Source of the DNA: Marinicauda salina | GTDB lineage: Bacteria > Pseudomonadota > Alphaproteobacteria > Caulobacterales > Maricaulaceae | Length of the DNA: 64,000 nt | Reading direction: 5' to 3' | Assembly: GCF_003122085.1 (NCBI RefSeq) | Contig: NZ_QEXV01000005.1 | Span: 62,001-126,000, forward strand | Part shown: positions 54,785-64,000 of the stretch, piece by piece | Numbering within the stretch: the stretch's first letter is position 1 | Layout: each line of letters starts with the position of its first letter | Made by a program: the position numbers and the translations under genes | Notes under the pieces: model-generated | The model's database searches: none | Seen by the model: only the letters and a program-made list of their open reading frames with translations | What the model was told of the DNA's origin: nothing

Positions 54785-56914
54785 ATGTCGCCGAACGACA
54801 TCGCCGCCATTGCATCTCCGCCCGGACGGGCGGCCTCCGCCCCCGCCCGCGGCGCACGCGCCGAGTCCGGCGAGCGTTTCGATGCGCTCGTCTCCGTCCC
54901 GGCGAACGCGCGCAGCGGCAAGGGCGCCGAGCCGGCGCGCGCCGCACGCGGCGACGCCCCCGAAGCGCCCGCCCTCCCCGACCAGGCCAAGGGCGACGAG
55001 CGCGCCGCGCAAGCGTCCGTGCACAAGCGCGCCGACGCCGAGACCGAACCGACGCCCGGCGAGGCCGCGCCCGAAGCGGACGGCGCGAAAACCGGCGAAA
55101 GCCCCGCGGTCCCGGACGGCGGCGAGACGAACGCGCCGGCCGGAGACGAGACGGTCGAGGCCGACGACGGCGAGGCCCCGGCGTCCTCCGGGGAAGCCGA
55201 CGACGCCCCGGGCGCCGGCGCCGCCGTCACCACCACGCCGACGCCCCCGGCCGACGGCGAAACGGCGGCGACGACCGAGGCCGTCGCGAAGACCGCGGCC
55301 GTCGCCAAGACGGCTGACGCCTCGAAGACCGCCGGCGACGCCGGAACGACCGTTTCGACCGGCGCGGCCGCCGCATCCGGAGAGGGCGCGGAAACCCCGA
55401 CCGCTCCGAAAGCCGGTTCCGCCGAAGACGACGCGCCCGCCCCCGCCGCGCCACGGGCGACGCCCAAGCGCGGCCAGGCCTCGCAGACGCCGCTGGACCA
55501 TGCCAATGAGCGCGCGCTCGAGCGCGCGCCGGGCCTGCTGAAGCGGATCGACCCGGCCGCGCAACCCGCCGGTGACGAGACCGAGGACGGCGCCGCCGCC
55601 GCGAAGTCCGGCGATGCCGCGCCGGCGGGCGACAAGCCCGCGTCCGGCGACGCCAAGGCGGCCGCGGACCCGGCGACGACAGGCCAGGCGAAGCCCGCCC
55701 CAGCGACCGCGGCGCCGAGCGAAACCGGCCCGACGCCGACCGTCGGGGCGGACGGCTCAGCCGTTTCCGCGGGCGCGACCAGTGAACCGACGCCGGCGCC
55801 GGGCCAGGCGAACGCCGGCGCCTCCGCCGAAGACGCCGCACAGCCCTCCGCCGCCCAGGCCGCTCCGACGACTGCGGCCACGACCGAGAAGACGGACCTC
55901 TCGACGACCGCGCCGGCGCCCCCCTCGCCGGCCGGAGAGAAGGCCGAACTCGCCGCCCAGGCCAAAGCCGACGCGGCCGAGGCCGACGCGCAGCGCAGGA
56001 CCGACGCGGCGCCCGCCGCAGACGCCCGCCCCGAGGCGAAGGCCGATCGCCCGACCCCGCCCCCGCAGGCGTCCGACGCGGCGCGCGCCGCCGTCGAGCA
56101 AGCCGGATCGAAACCCGCGGCCACGCCCGCCGCCGAAGCCATCGCCGAGGCGATCCGCAAGGGCGACTCGGCGCGGGCCGGAGACGCGAAGCCGTCCGAG
56201 CCGGGCGCGAAGTCCGCCGAGGCCGGCGCGGCCGCCCGCGAAACCCCGGCCGCCGACAAGGCTGCGATCGCCGCCGGCGCGCGGCCGTCGAGCGCCGCCC
56301 CGCAGGCCGCCAAGGCCCCGATCACGCTTCCGCCCGCCGCGCAGGCGCCGCTCGTCGAGCCCGCGCCCGCGGGCGAGGCCGCCGCCGAGAGCGGCGACGA
56401 GATCCTGCGCGCCGACGGCGGCGCCCGCGCCGACGCCGGCCGATCCGCCAGCCAGGCCGCCGCGTCTGTCCAGGCTCGCGTCAGCCCCGGCCAGGTCCAC
56501 GCCGTCGCCGCCCATATCGCGCGCCGCTTCAACGAGGGCGCGCGGGTGTTCGATATCCGCCTCGATCCGCCCGAGCTGGGCCGCGTCGAGGTCCGCCTCG
56601 AGGTGAGTTCCGACAACCGCGTCCAGGCCGTCCTGTCGGCCGAACGCGCCGAGACGCTGGCCGAGCTCCAGCGCTCGGCGCGCGATCTCGAGCGCGCGCT
56701 GGCCGACGCCGGGCTGGAGCTGGCCGATGACGGCCTGTCGTTCGAGCTCGCCGATGGCGGCGACGCCGAGGCCGGCTCCGGCGGCGACGACGCGCCGGCC
56801 GGCGCGCCCATCCTGTTCGAAACCGACGCCCGCGACGGAACGCCCGTCGAACCCGCCCGACGCATGTACGGCTTCGCGCTGCGCGCGCACGCCGGCGTCG
56901 ATGTGAGAATCTAG
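54785..56914 (+). CDS. fliK: Flagellar hook-length control protein FliK
   Basis: A 709-residue protein. The first 540 residues are low complexity, dominated by Ala, Pro, Glu, Asp, Lys and Thr, and should be disordered; the C-terminal domain (about 560-665) carries the FliK core FDIRLDPPELGRVEVRLEV ... ETLAELQRSARDLERALADAGL. FliK measures hook length with its disordered N-terminal part and switches export specificity. It is much longer than E. coli FliK (375), though long Ala-rich versions are common in this group. Leads the fliK-flgD-flgE unit. Confidence 0.9.
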   Translation: MSPNDIAAIASPPGRAASAPARGARAESGERFDALVSVPANARSGKGAEPARAARGDAPEAPALPDQAKGDERAAQASVHKRADAETEPTPGEAAPEADGAKTGESPAVPDGGETNAPAGDETVEADDGEAPASSGEADDAPGAGAAVTTTPTPPADGETAATTEAVAKTAAVAKTADASKTAGDAGTTVSTGAAAASGEGAETPTAPKAGSAEDDAPAPAAPRATPKRGQASQTPLDHANERALERAPGLLKRIDPAAQPAGDETEDGAAAAKSGDAAPAGDKPASGDAKAAADPATTGQAKPAPATAAPSETGPTPTVGADGSAVSAGATSEPTPAPGQANAGASAEDAAQPSAAQAAPTTAATTEKTDLSTTAPAPPSPAGEKAELAAQAKADAAEADAQRRTDAAPAADARPEAKADRPTPPPQASDAARAAVEQAGSKPAATPAAEAIAEAIRKGDSARAGDAKPSEPGAKSAEAGAAARETPAADKAAIAAGARPSSAAPQAAKAPITLPPAAQAPLVEPAPAGEAAAESGDEILRADGGARADAGRSASQAAASVQARVSPGQVHAVAAHIARRFNEGARVFDIRLDPPELGRVEVRLEVSSDNRVQAVLSAERAETLAELQRSARDLERALADAGLELADDGLSFELADGGDAEAGSGGDDAPAGAPILFETDARDGTPVEPARRMYGFALRAHAGVDVRI

Positions 56915-56933
56915 CCGCGACCGGAGATCGCCG

Positions 56934-57617
56934 ATGGTCGAATTCAATCCTCTCGCCCAGGCGCTGCCCCAGTCGGGCGCCGCGGGTCAGGCCGGCAACG
57001 CCTCGGCCGAGCTCGCCGACAATTTCGACACCTTCCTGACCCTGCTCACCGAGCAGCTCAAGAACCAGGACCCGCTGAGCCCCATGGATTCCAAGGAGTT
57101 CGTCGGCCAGCTGGTGCAGTTCTCCTCGGTCGAGCAGCAGATCAACTCCAACGAGTCGCTGGAATCGCTGCTGGCGCTGCAGTCGGCGACCGCGCGCATG
57201 TCGGCGGTCGACTATATCGGCAAGACCGCCACCGTCTCCGGCGCGGACGCCCGGCTGAGCCAGGGCGAGGCGCAGTGGGAGTACGGCCTGCCGCGCGAGG
57301 CGAACCGCACCCAGCTGCTGATCAAGAACCCGCAGGGCCGCCTGGTCGCCACGCTCGAGGGCGAGACCGGCGCGGGGCCGCACACGCTGAGCTGGGACGG
57401 CCGGGACAACGCCGGCAACGTCCAGCCCGACGGGGTCTATACCCTCGAGGTCGTCGCCAAGGATTCCGAAGACGCCCTGATGGAGACGCCGATCCGCATC
57501 AGCGACCGGGTCACCGGCGTCGACATGTCCGGCGAGGACGTCATGGTCGAGATGGGCGCGCTGCGCGTGCCCGCCACGCAGATCATCGCCGTGCGGCAGG
57601 ACGATCCCGCCGCGTGA
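56934..57617 (+). CDS. flgD: Flagellar hook assembly scaffold FlgD
   Basis: A 227-residue protein. The N-terminal motif FLTLLTEQLKNQDPLSPMDS and VGQLVQFSSVEQQINSNESL are the hook-cap signature, followed by a FlgD tudor/FN3-like domain (GPHTLSWDGRDNAGNVQPDG). Lies 19 bases after fliK. It caps the growing hook and is discarded once FlgK is added. Confidence 0.96.
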   Translation: MVEFNPLAQALPQSGAAGQAGNASAELADNFDTFLTLLTEQLKNQDPLSPMDSKEFVGQLVQFSSVEQQINSNESLESLLALQSATARMSAVDYIGKTATVSGADARLSQGEAQWEYGLPREANRTQLLIKNPQGRLVATLEGETGAGPHTLSWDGRDNAGNVQPDGVYTLEVVAKDSEDALMETPIRISDRVTGVDMSGEDVMVEMGALRVPATQIIAVRQDDPAA

Positions 57618-57701
57618 CGAGACCTTCGCGGCGCGAGAAGCGCGCCGCGCACCAACCAAGCAGAACGCTCCTTCTGAGGAACCGAAAGGAGCCATGGACC
57701 G

Positions 57702-59093
57702 ATGAGCATCAACTCAGCGCTGGCGGCGGGGACGGCGGGCCTTCTGGCCAATTCGTCCGCGCTCGCCGGCATCTCCGACAATATCGCGAACGTGAACACG
57801 ATCGGCTACAAGCGCGTCGATACGGTCTTCACGCCCAACTACAAGATCAAGGGCGGCGGCGAGCCGCGCTACGCCTCGAGCGGCGTGACCTCGAACTCGC
57901 GGCTCGACGTCTCCACCGAAGGCCTGCTCAACCCGGCCTCGTCGGAGACCGACCTGGCCGTCGACGGGAACGGCTTCTTCCTCGTGCGCCCGAACGCGAC
58001 CAACGTGACCGGCGCCGATCCGGTGCTGTTCACCCGCTCGGGCAGCTTCGAGACCGACGACGCGGGCTTCCTGCGCAACGACGCCGGTCAGTATCTCTAC
58101 GGCTGGCCGGTCGCGTCCGACGGCAGCGTCGTGCAGAACCCGTCCAACGTGGATCTGCTGGAAGCGATCAACCTGTCGAATATCGGCGGCGCCGCCGAGG
58201 CCACCAGCTCGGTCCGGGTCAACGCCAACCTTCAGGCGAGCCAGGCCGTCTCGCCGGACGCGGCGACGTATGACCCGACCGTGCCGGCCAACAACATGGC
58301 GTCCGGAAACGTCACGCCGGACTTCCAGCGCACGATCCAGATCTTCGACACCCAGGGCGGCGTGCGCTCGGTGACGATGTCGCTGCTCAAGAGCCCGACG
58401 GCGAACCAGTGGCACGCCGAGCTGCATGTCGAGCCCCAGTCCGACATCACGACGGGGGGCGGCCTCAATAACGGCCAGATCGCCACCGGCGTGCTGGCGT
58501 TCGACACCAACGGCCAGATCGACACCGCCAACACCACCCTGCCGAACACGCTGAACTTCCTCGGCTCGGACAACACCGCCCCGCTGGGCGCCAACGAGTT
58601 CCAGTGGGCGGCCTCGACGGGCATCGGCTCCCAGTCAATCAGCCTCGATCTCGGTTCGGCGGGCAATCCCGGCGGCATCACCCAGTTCGACAGCCCGTCG
58701 GTGCTGAACTCCTCGGTCGTCAACGGCGCGGTGTTCGGCGACTTCGCCGGCGTCGAGGTGAGCGACGACGGCTTCGTCTCGGCGCGCTTCACCAACGGCG
58801 TGGTCCGGCAGGTCTTCCAGATCCCGGTGGCCACCGTGGTCAATCCCAACGGCCTGGCCTCGGTCGGCGGCGGCTCCTACCAGGTGACCGACGAATCCGG
58901 CGCCTTCACGCTGAACGCCCCCGGCGTCGGCGGATCGGGCAACATCTCGTCGAAGACGCTGGAGAACTCCAATGTCGACATCGCCACCGAGTTCTCGAAC
59001 CTGATCTCGACGCAGCGGGCCTATTCGGCGGCCTCGAAAATCATCACCACGGCCGACGAGATGTTCACCACGGCGATCCAGATGATCCGCTGA
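57702..59093 (+). CDS. flgE: Flagellar hook protein FlgE
   Basis: A 463-residue hook subunit. N-terminal MSINSALAAGTAGLLANSSA and SDNIANVNTIGYKR, the LAVDGNGFFLVRPNAT core and the C-terminal NVDIATEFSNLISTQRAYSA ... TTADEMFTTAIQMIR are characteristic. It is shorter than the Caulobacter FlgE (about 590). Ends just before a strong terminator. Confidence 0.95.
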   Translation: MSINSALAAGTAGLLANSSALAGISDNIANVNTIGYKRVDTVFTPNYKIKGGGEPRYASSGVTSNSRLDVSTEGLLNPASSETDLAVDGNGFFLVRPNATNVTGADPVLFTRSGSFETDDAGFLRNDAGQYLYGWPVASDGSVVQNPSNVDLLEAINLSNIGGAAEATSSVRVNANLQASQAVSPDAATYDPTVPANNMASGNVTPDFQRTIQIFDTQGGVRSVTMSLLKSPTANQWHAELHVEPQSDITTGGGLNNGQIATGVLAFDTNGQIDTANTTLPNTLNFLGSDNTAPLGANEFQWAASTGIGSQSISLDLGSAGNPGGITQFDSPSVLNSSVVNGAVFGDFAGVEVSDDGFVSARFTNGVVRQVFQIPVATVVNPNGLASVGGGSYQVTDESGAFTLNAPGVGGSGNISSKTLENSNVDIATEFSNLISTQRAYSAASKIITTADEMFTTAIQMIR

Positions 59094-59121
59094 TCCGAAC
59101 GGCTCATCGGCCAGATCCTTG

Positions 59122-59158
59122 TCACCCCGGCGTTTTCAGCGCCGGGGTGAATTTTTTC
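59122..59158 (+). terminator. Rho-independent terminator after flgE
   Basis: An 11-bp stem TCACCCCGGCG/CGCCGGGGTGA with a TTTTCAG loop, followed by ATTTTTTC. It ends the fliK-flgD-flgE unit and separates it from sciP. Confidence 0.93.
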
Positions 59159-59193
59159 TAAACTGCTGATTTACCACGCATAAACCTTGGCGT

Positions 59194-59208
59194 TTAGGCC
59201 AGCGTTAA
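59194..59208 (+). promoter_or_regulatory. CtrA-type box upstream of sciP
   Basis: TTAGGCCAGCGTTAA fits TTAA-N7-TTAA with one mismatch and lies 65 bases before sciP. sciP is a CtrA target in Caulobacter, so the site is biologically expected. Confidence 0.6.
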
Positions 59209-59272
59209 AAGCATCCGGCGTATAACTCGGTTCATCAAAGGCGCGCGCGCGACGCGCCGGACAAGAACGAGG

Positions 59273-59554
59273 ATGGGTCGGATGGTACGTCGAGCGAAAC
59301 GGGAGAATTACGTGATCGGGCCGGACGGCAGCCCGCTGACCGCGGCCGATCTCCCCTCTCCCGAGACCAAGCGCTGGGTGATCCGCCGCAAGGCCGAAGT
59401 GGTCGCGGCCGTGCGCGGCGGACTGATCAGCCTCGACGAGGCGTGCGATCGCTATCGCCTGACGGTCGAGGAGTTTCTCGGCTGGCAGCGCGCGATCGAG
59501 CAGCACGGCCTCGCCGGGCTCAGGACGACGCGAATCCAGGAATACCGCCAGTAA
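59273..59554 (+). CDS. sciP: CtrA inhibitor SciP (DUF1153)
   Basis: A 93-residue DNA-binding protein of the DUF1153 family. YVIGPDGSPLTAADLP, TKRWVIRRKAEVVAAVRGGL and EFLGWQRAIEQHGLAGLRTT are nearly identical to Caulobacter SciP. It inhibits CtrA-dependent transcription in G1 swarmer cells. An ATG three codons downstream (59282) is an alternative start. Position between flgE and fliF is the same as in Caulobacter. Confidence 0.95.
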   Translation: MGRMVRRAKRENYVIGPDGSPLTAADLPSPETKRWVIRRKAEVVAAVRGGLISLDEACDRYRLTVEEFLGWQRAIEQHGLAGLRTTRIQEYRQ

Positions 59555-59600
59555 GGCGGCGACGGGCGCCGCCGCCCTCCCCGGCGGCGCGGACACCTGC

Positions 59601-59641
59601 AGGCGGCGGTCGACCGAGGGGTCGACCGCCGCCTTTGTTTT
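59601..59641 (+). terminator. Rho-independent terminator after sciP
   Basis: A 15-bp perfect stem AGGCGGCGGTCGACC/GGTCGACCGCCGCCT with GAGG loop, followed by TTGTTTT. It separates sciP from the fliF operon. Confidence 0.9.
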
Positions 59642-59648
59642 CAGCGCG

Positions 59649-59664
59649 TTAAAGTCTCGTTTAC
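59649..59664 (+). promoter_or_regulatory. CtrA-type box upstream of fliF
   Basis: TTAAAGTCTCGTTTAC fits TTAA-N7-TTAAC with one mismatch, 76 bases before the chosen fliF start. CtrA-type control of the fliF operon is known in Caulobacter. Confidence 0.6.
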
Positions 59665-59739
59665 GCGATCAGTGGGAAAAAACTGCCTACCGGACGCTCC
59701 ATGAGGGGCGGAGCGCCAGCATGGCGGGGGGTTTCGACC

Positions 59740-61374
59740 GTGAACGCGTTGCTCGAACAATTGTCCAGGTTCGGCGTCGGCCGACTGATCGCCATTTTCG
59801 GCCTCACCGCCGGCGCCGCCGCCGCGCTGGTGGTGTTCACGATGAGCATGAACGGCTCGGGCGAGGCGCTGCTGTTCTCCGGCCTCGAACCCGACGATGC
59901 GGCCGCGGCCACCGAGCGCCTCGATCAGGCCGGCATTTCCTACACGCTCCGCGAAGGCGGCTCATCGATCTATGTCGACTCCTCCGAGGTCGACGCCGCG
60001 CGCATGCGCGTCGCCGCCGACGGGGCGCTGAGCTTCGGCTCGGTCGGCTACGAGATCTTCGACGAGACCGACGCGCTGGGCACGACGAGCTTCGTGCAGA
60101 ACGTCAATGCGCGCCGGGCGCTCGAGGGCGAGCTCGCGCGGTCGATCAACACGATCGCAGCGATCGCCTCGTCGCGCGTCCACCTGGTTCTGCCGGAACG
60201 GCGCCTGTTCAGCCGGGAGACCGAGGAGCCGTCGGCCTCCGTCGTGTTGTCGGTGCGCGGCGATCTGGATTCCGGGCAGGTCGAGACCGTCCGCAATCTG
60301 GTCGCCACCGCCGTGCCGGGCCTGTCGGCGAACCGGATCACCGTGGCCGACGACACAGGCCGCCTGCTGGCGAGCCCCGGCGGCGGCGACACCGCGACCG
60401 TCGCCGCGCTGGAGGGTCAGCGCGCCGATTTCGAATCGCGGCTGAGCGCCAAGATCCGCGACGTCGTCGAGGGCGTCGTCGGTCCCGGCGGCGCACGCGT
60501 CGTCGTCACCGCCGAGATCAATCGGGAGAATCTCACCGAGAGCCGGCAGGAATACGATCCCGACGCCCAGGTCCTGGTGAGCCGCGAGACCAGCGAGGAG
60601 TTCAGCCGCGAACCGGCCGACCGGCTGAGCGGCGGCGTGTCTGTGTCCGAAAACCAGCCCGAGGCCGAGGGTGGCGCGACCAGCGAACGCCAGATGGCCG
60701 AAACGGGCCGCGAAAGCGATATCCGCAATTTCCAGAATTCGTCGGTGACCTCCACCCGCGTGGTCGAGGCCGGCGGGGTGGAGCGGCTGTCGGTCGCCGT
60801 GGTCGTCGACGGCGAGACGACGGTCGCCGAGGGCGGCGCGGTCGAATACGCCCCGCGCACCCCCGAGGAGATGGAGCAGATCCGCGCGCTGGTGCGCTCG
60901 GCGATGGGCTTCGACGAAGAGCGCGGCGACCAGCTCGAAGTGACCAACATGCGCTTCTCGCGGCCGGATATCGCCCAAGGCTCGCCGGCCCCGGAAGGCT
61001 TTTCGCTGTCGCGCGAGGACATGATGCGCATCGCCGAGATCGCGGTGCTCTTCATCACCGCGCTCTTGATCGTGCTGCTGGTCGCCCGTCCTCTGGTGAA
61101 GGGCGTCGTGGCCGGACCGCAGCCCGCGCTGGCCGGCGCCGGCGGGGGCGCGAGACTGCCCGAGAGCGGACAGGGCCAGGCCGCGGTCGCCGCCGGCGAC
61201 GAGCACCTCTCGCTACCCGAAGGCGACGGCGGCGGCGACGCCGACGAGCGCATCGACGTCGACCAGATCGAGGGGCAGGTGAAGAAATCGTCAGTGCGCA
61301 AGGTCTCCAGCCTGATCGAACAGCACCCGGAGGAGACCATGTCGATCCTCCGCAACTGGATGCACGAGAGCTGA
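59740..61374 (+). CDS. fliF: Flagellar MS-ring protein FliF
   Basis: A 544-residue inner-membrane ring protein. Start taken as GTG 59740, giving [20 protein letters not shown], close to the size of Caulobacter FliF (536); an ATG at 59701 adds 13 residues. TM1 lies near 17-38, the ring-building motifs include [21 protein letters not shown] and [20 protein letters not shown], with [20 protein letters not shown], and TM2 is near 440-462. The C-terminal FliG-binding tail reads [17 protein letters not shown]. First gene of fliFG-fliH-fliN-flbD. Confidence 0.95.
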   Translation: MNALLEQLSRFGVGRLIAIFGLTAGAAAALVVFTMSMNGSGEALLFSGLEPDDAAAATERLDQAGISYTLREGGSSIYVDSSEVDAARMRVAADGALSFGSVGYEIFDETDALGTTSFVQNVNARRALEGELARSINTIAAIASSRVHLVLPERRLFSRETEEPSASVVLSVRGDLDSGQVETVRNLVATAVPGLSANRITVADDTGRLLASPGGGDTATVAALEGQRADFESRLSAKIRDVVEGVVGPGGARVVVTAEINRENLTESRQEYDPDAQVLVSRETSEEFSREPADRLSGGVSVSENQPEAEGGATSERQMAETGRESDIRNFQNSSVTSTRVVEAGGVERLSVAVVVDGETTVAEGGAVEYAPRTPEEMEQIRALVRSAMGFDEERGDQLEVTNMRFSRPDIAQGSPAPEGFSLSREDMMRIAEIAVLFITALLIVLLVARPLVKGVVAGPQPALAGAGGGARLPESGQGQAAVAAGDEHLSLPEGDGGGDADERIDVDQIEGQVKKSSVRKVSSLIEQHPEETMSILRNWMHES

Positions 61375-61378
61375 CCGG

Positions 61379-62410
61379 ATGGCGCGCGCTCCCGCAAAGA
61401 CCCGTCAGATAGACGACCCCTCCTCGCTCTCCGGCTCCGAGAAGGCGGCCGTCATCCTGCTGGCGCTCGGCGACGAGCAGGCCAAGCTCTGGGAGATGAT
61501 GGACGACGAGGAGATCCGGATGGTCTCCCAGGCGATGGTCAATATCGGCAATGTCAGCTCCGACGCCGTCGAGAAGCTGATCGTCGACTTCGCCACCTCC
61601 ATGTCCTCGACCGGCTCGATCATGGGCTCGGTCGACCAGGCCCAGCGCCTTCTGTCCTCCTTCCTGCCGGAGGAGAAGGTCGAGAACATCATGGAGGAGC
61701 TGCGCGGCCCGGCCGGCCGCACGATGTGGGACAAGCTGGCGAACGTGAACGAGGTCGTTCTCGCCAACTATCTCAAGAACGAATACCCGCAGACCGTCGC
61801 CGTGGTGCTGTCCAAGGTGAAGTCCGAGCATTCCGCGCGCGTGCTCGGCGCCCTGCCCGAGGAGTTCGCCCTCGAGGTGGTGATGCGCATGCTGCGCATG
61901 GAGCCGGTCCAGCGCGAGATCCTCGACAAGATCGAGCAGACCCTGCGCACCGAGTTCATGTCCAATCTCGCGCGTACGTCCAAGCAGGACAGCCACGAGA
62001 TGATGGCCGACATCTTCAACAATTTCGATCGTCAGACCGAAAACCGCTTCCTCGCCGCACTCGAGGAGCGCAACCGCGATTCCGCGGAGAAGATCCGCTC
62101 GCTGATGTTCGTGTTCGAGGATCTCAGCCAGCTCGACCCGCAGGGCATCCAGACGCTGCTGCGCGCCGTCGACAAGGACGAGCTCGGCCTGGCGCTCAAG
62201 GGCGCGTCGGACAATCTGCGCGACCTGTTCTTCTCCAACATGTCCGAACGCGCCGCGAAGATCCTGCGCGAGGACATGGCCAGCATGGGGCCGGTCCGGC
62301 TCAAGGACGTCGACGCCGCCCAGACCTCGATGGTCAATCTCGCCAAAGACCTCGCCGCCAAGGGAGAAATCATGATCTCCGACGGCGGCGAGGACGAGCT
62401 GATCTACTAG
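61379..62410 (+). CDS. fliG: Flagellar motor switch protein FliG
   Basis: A 343-residue rotor protein. Middle and C-terminal domain motifs: [60 protein letters not shown] and [20 protein letters not shown] with the torque-helix charges KDEL and [20 protein letters not shown]. It follows fliF by four bases. Couples MotA torque to the MS ring. Confidence 0.97.
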   Translation: MARAPAKTRQIDDPSSLSGSEKAAVILLALGDEQAKLWEMMDDEEIRMVSQAMVNIGNVSSDAVEKLIVDFATSMSSTGSIMGSVDQAQRLLSSFLPEEKVENIMEELRGPAGRTMWDKLANVNEVVLANYLKNEYPQTVAVVLSKVKSEHSARVLGALPEEFALEVVMRMLRMEPVQREILDKIEQTLRTEFMSNLARTSKQDSHEMMADIFNNFDRQTENRFLAALEERNRDSAEKIRSLMFVFEDLSQLDPQGIQTLLRAVDKDELGLALKGASDNLRDLFFSNMSERAAKILREDMASMGPVRLKDVDAAQTSMVNLAKDLAAKGEIMISDGGEDELIY

Positions 62411-62420
62411 GAGGCGCGCG

Positions 62421-63101
62421 ATGACGACCGCCCACAAGCGCTACGCCTTCGACCGGGTCTTCGACCACGACGGCACGGTTCTGCGCGACGGCGACCGGGT
62501 GAAGCGCATGCTCACCGAGGCCGAGGCCGAGGAGCGCGCCGCCGCGGCGGCGAAGGCGGCGCTCGAATCCGAGGAGGCGAAGTCCTCGGCGGCCGCCGCC
62601 GAGGCGCTCCGGACGATCGCCGGGCGGGCCCAGGCCGTGCTCCAGCGCATGGACGCCGAATCCGAGCGCATGCGCGAGGAAGCGGCCCGGCTGGCCGTGG
62701 CGGCCGCGCGAGTCATCGCCGGCCGGGCGCTCGACCGCTACGCCGCCGACACCGTCGAGGCCTGCGCGCGCGAGGCGCTGGCCGACCTGCGCGGCGAGCC
62801 GCGGCTGGCGCTTCGGGTGACCCCCTCGCTGGTCGACGAGCTCTCGCAACGCCTGCAGGACGAGGCCGACCTGGCCGGCTTCGAGGGTGCGGTCATCGTG
62901 CGCGGCGACGAGGAAGTCGCGCTGGGCGACTGCGTACTCGAATGGCGCTCCGGCGCCATCGAGCGCACGAGCGCGGAGATCGAGGCCCGCATCGGCGAGG
63001 CCGTCGAGCGCTGGCTCGCCCGGCCTCGCGCGGACGCCGCATCCAAAGAAGACGCCCCCGACGACGGCGACGCCGCGACAGACGACGGCGCGGCCGCATA
63101 G
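62421..63101 (+). CDS. fliH: Flagellar export regulator FliH (FlbE)
   Basis: A 226-residue cytoplasmic protein. The first half is a charged coiled coil (EAEAEERAAAAAKAALESEE); the second half is the FliH/YscL-like domain (ARVIAGRALDRYAADTVEAC, RVTPSLVDELSQRLQ, VALGDCVLEWRSGAIER). FliH regulates the export ATPase FliI. It sits where flbE lies in Caulobacter. Confidence 0.9.
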   Translation: MTTAHKRYAFDRVFDHDGTVLRDGDRVKRMLTEAEAEERAAAAAKAALESEEAKSSAAAAEALRTIAGRAQAVLQRMDAESERMREEAARLAVAAARVIAGRALDRYAADTVEACAREALADLRGEPRLALRVTPSLVDELSQRLQDEADLAGFEGAVIVRGDEEVALGDCVLEWRSGAIERTSAEIEARIGEAVERWLARPRADAASKEDAPDDGDAATDDGAAA

Positions 63102-63110
63102 GAGACGAAG

Positions 63111-63494
63111 ATGAGCGACGAGAGCGATCTGAATCTGCCCGACCTGGATGGGGACGCCGACGCCGCATCCCCCGACGCCGAGGCCCCGCAGACCGAGACG
63201 TCCGGGGAGATCGGCCAGGCGCTGATCGAGGACGAGGCGCGCAACGCCGCCGACCTCGCCCCGGTCTTCGAGGTCCCCGTCAACATCTCGGCCGTGCTGG
63301 GCAAGGCCCATATCGACGTGAACTCGCTGCTCAAGCTGTCCTCGGGCTCGGTGCTCGAGCTCGACCGCAAGGTCGGCGAGGCCATCGACATCTACGTGAA
63401 CAACCGCCTCGTGGCGCGAGGCGAAGTCGTGGTCGTGGAGGATCGCCTCGGCGTGACCATGACCGAAATCATCAAGGACGGCGACGTCAGCTGA
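63111..63494 (+). CDS. fliN: Flagellar motor switch protein FliN
   Basis: A 127-residue protein with an acidic N-terminal tail and a SpoA domain (VPVNISAVLGKAHIDVNSLL, LSSGSVLELDRKVGEAIDIY, VNNRLVARGEVVVVEDRLGV). FliN forms the bottom of the C-ring. Confidence 0.97.
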   Translation: MSDESDLNLPDLDGDADAASPDAEAPQTETSGEIGQALIEDEARNAADLAPVFEVPVNISAVLGKAHIDVNSLLKLSSGSVLELDRKVGEAIDIYVNNRLVARGEVVVVEDRLGVTMTEIIKDGDVS

Positions 63495-63529
63495 ACGCGG
63501 ACCGTCGTGCGACATAGGGAGATCGACCC

Positions 63530-64000
63530 ATGCGCGTGCTCATCGTCGGCAGCCTCGGCGGCCAGCTTTCCGCGGCCACCAAGATCGCCATGGATCGCGG
63601 CGCGAAGGTCGCTCATGTGGACACCATCGAGCAGGCCACCGGCTATCTGCGGGCCGGCCGCGGCGCCGACCTGCTCATGGTCGACGTCGATCTCGACATC
63701 GCCGCCCTGATCGCGGCCAACGAGGCCGAGCGCATCACCGTGCCGCTGGTCGCCTGCGGGGTGAACGTCAAGCCCGAGGCCGCCGCCGGCGCGATCCGGT
63801 CCGGCGCCAAGGAATTCATCCACCTGCCGCCGGAGCCCGATCTGATCGCGGCGGTGCTGGCGGCGGTCTCCGACGACGAGCGCCCACTGATCGTGCGCGA
63901 TCCGGCGATGAAGGAGGTGATCGCGCTGGCCGAACGCGTCGCGCCGTCCGAGGCCTCGGTGCTGATCACCGGCGAGAGCGGCGTCGGCAAGGAGGTGATG
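63530..64000 (+). CDS. flbD: Sigma-54 transcriptional activator FlbD (cut by the window end)
   Basis: The first 157 residues of FlbD. The N-terminal receiver-like domain lacks the usual acidic pocket (RVLIVGSLGGQLSAATKIAM) but has the LLMVDVDLDIAALIAANEAE stretch typical of FlbD. The AAA+ domain begins at the window edge with SVLITGESGVGKEV (Walker A). FlbD activates sigma-54 flagellar promoters and represses fliF in Caulobacter. Its presence after fliN completes the Caulobacter operon order. Truncated only by the window. Confidence 0.95.
   Translation, partial: MRVLIVGSLGGQLSAATKIAMDRGAKVAHVDTIEQATGYLRAGRGADLLMVDVDLDIAALIAANEAERITVPLVACGVNVKPEAAAGAIRSGAKEFIHLPPEPDLIAAVLAAVSDDERPLIVRDPAMKEVIALAERVAPSEASVLITGESGVGKEVM

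Overview
The window is a high-GC alphaproteobacterial chromosome segment, most likely from the Caulobacterales/Maricaulales group. The best evidence is the last 12.7 kb. It carries flgL-flgK, fliK-flgD-flgE, sciP and fliF-fliG-fliH-fliN-flbD in the Caulobacter arrangement, with CtrA-type boxes before sciP and fliF and a sigma-54-like promoter before fliK. SciP and FlbD are regulators of this lineage.

Layout. 0-6.3 kb: end of a MoxR ATPase gene, then DUF58, DUF4159 and a von Willebrand-like membrane protein in one overlapping operon. 6.3-7.7 kb: an AT-rich two-gene island (soluble protein plus four-helix membrane protein) that I could not assign to a family. 7.8-15.5 kb: MscS channel, queC-queE, cutA, a degenerate hybrid histidine kinase, a DUF3299 lipoprotein, a Gly-Glu-Ala repeat lipoprotein and a PKHD-type dioxygenase. 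15.6-20.4 kb: a bufferin-type (copper-stress RiPP) operon bufA-bufB-bufC-bufD, followed by a TonB-dependent receptor with a His-rich loop and a Zur-like palindrome. 20.4-25.9 kb: an NTF2-like lipoprotein, an FG-GAP repeat lipoprotein, a MipA/OmpV protein, three tandem four-cysteine secreted paralogues, and an SDR. 26.0-27.2 kb: an Xre/MbcA-RES toxin-antitoxin pair with a perfect palindrome over its ribosome binding site. 27.2-32.0 kb: an FAD oxidoreductase plus GtrA, a GT-C-like membrane protein, a PEBP protein and a CAU tRNA. 32.2-35.7 kb: a chemoreceptor, a free TonB C-terminal domain protein and a CDF metal exporter. 35.7-37.2 kb: a second AT-rich island of membrane-associated orphans. 37.3-51.1 kb: lipoamide dehydrogenase, a CadC-like regulator facing an UrcA protein, the branched-chain 2-oxoacid dehydrogenase genes (E1alpha, E1beta, E2), a thiolase and mnmA. 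This stretch is full of palindromic intergenic repeats, one of which lies inside the E2 coding sequence. 51.3-64.0 kb: flagellar genes, cut off inside flbD.

The most promising leads for something undescribed are the AT-rich pair at 6.4-7.7 kb, whose size and topology resemble phage RexA/RexB, the three secreted paralogues with duplicated promoters, and the palindromic repeats converted into protein linker in E2. Start sites were often moved downstream of the longest open frame because high GC content leaves few chance stop codons. All family calls are from memory of motifs, with no database search.
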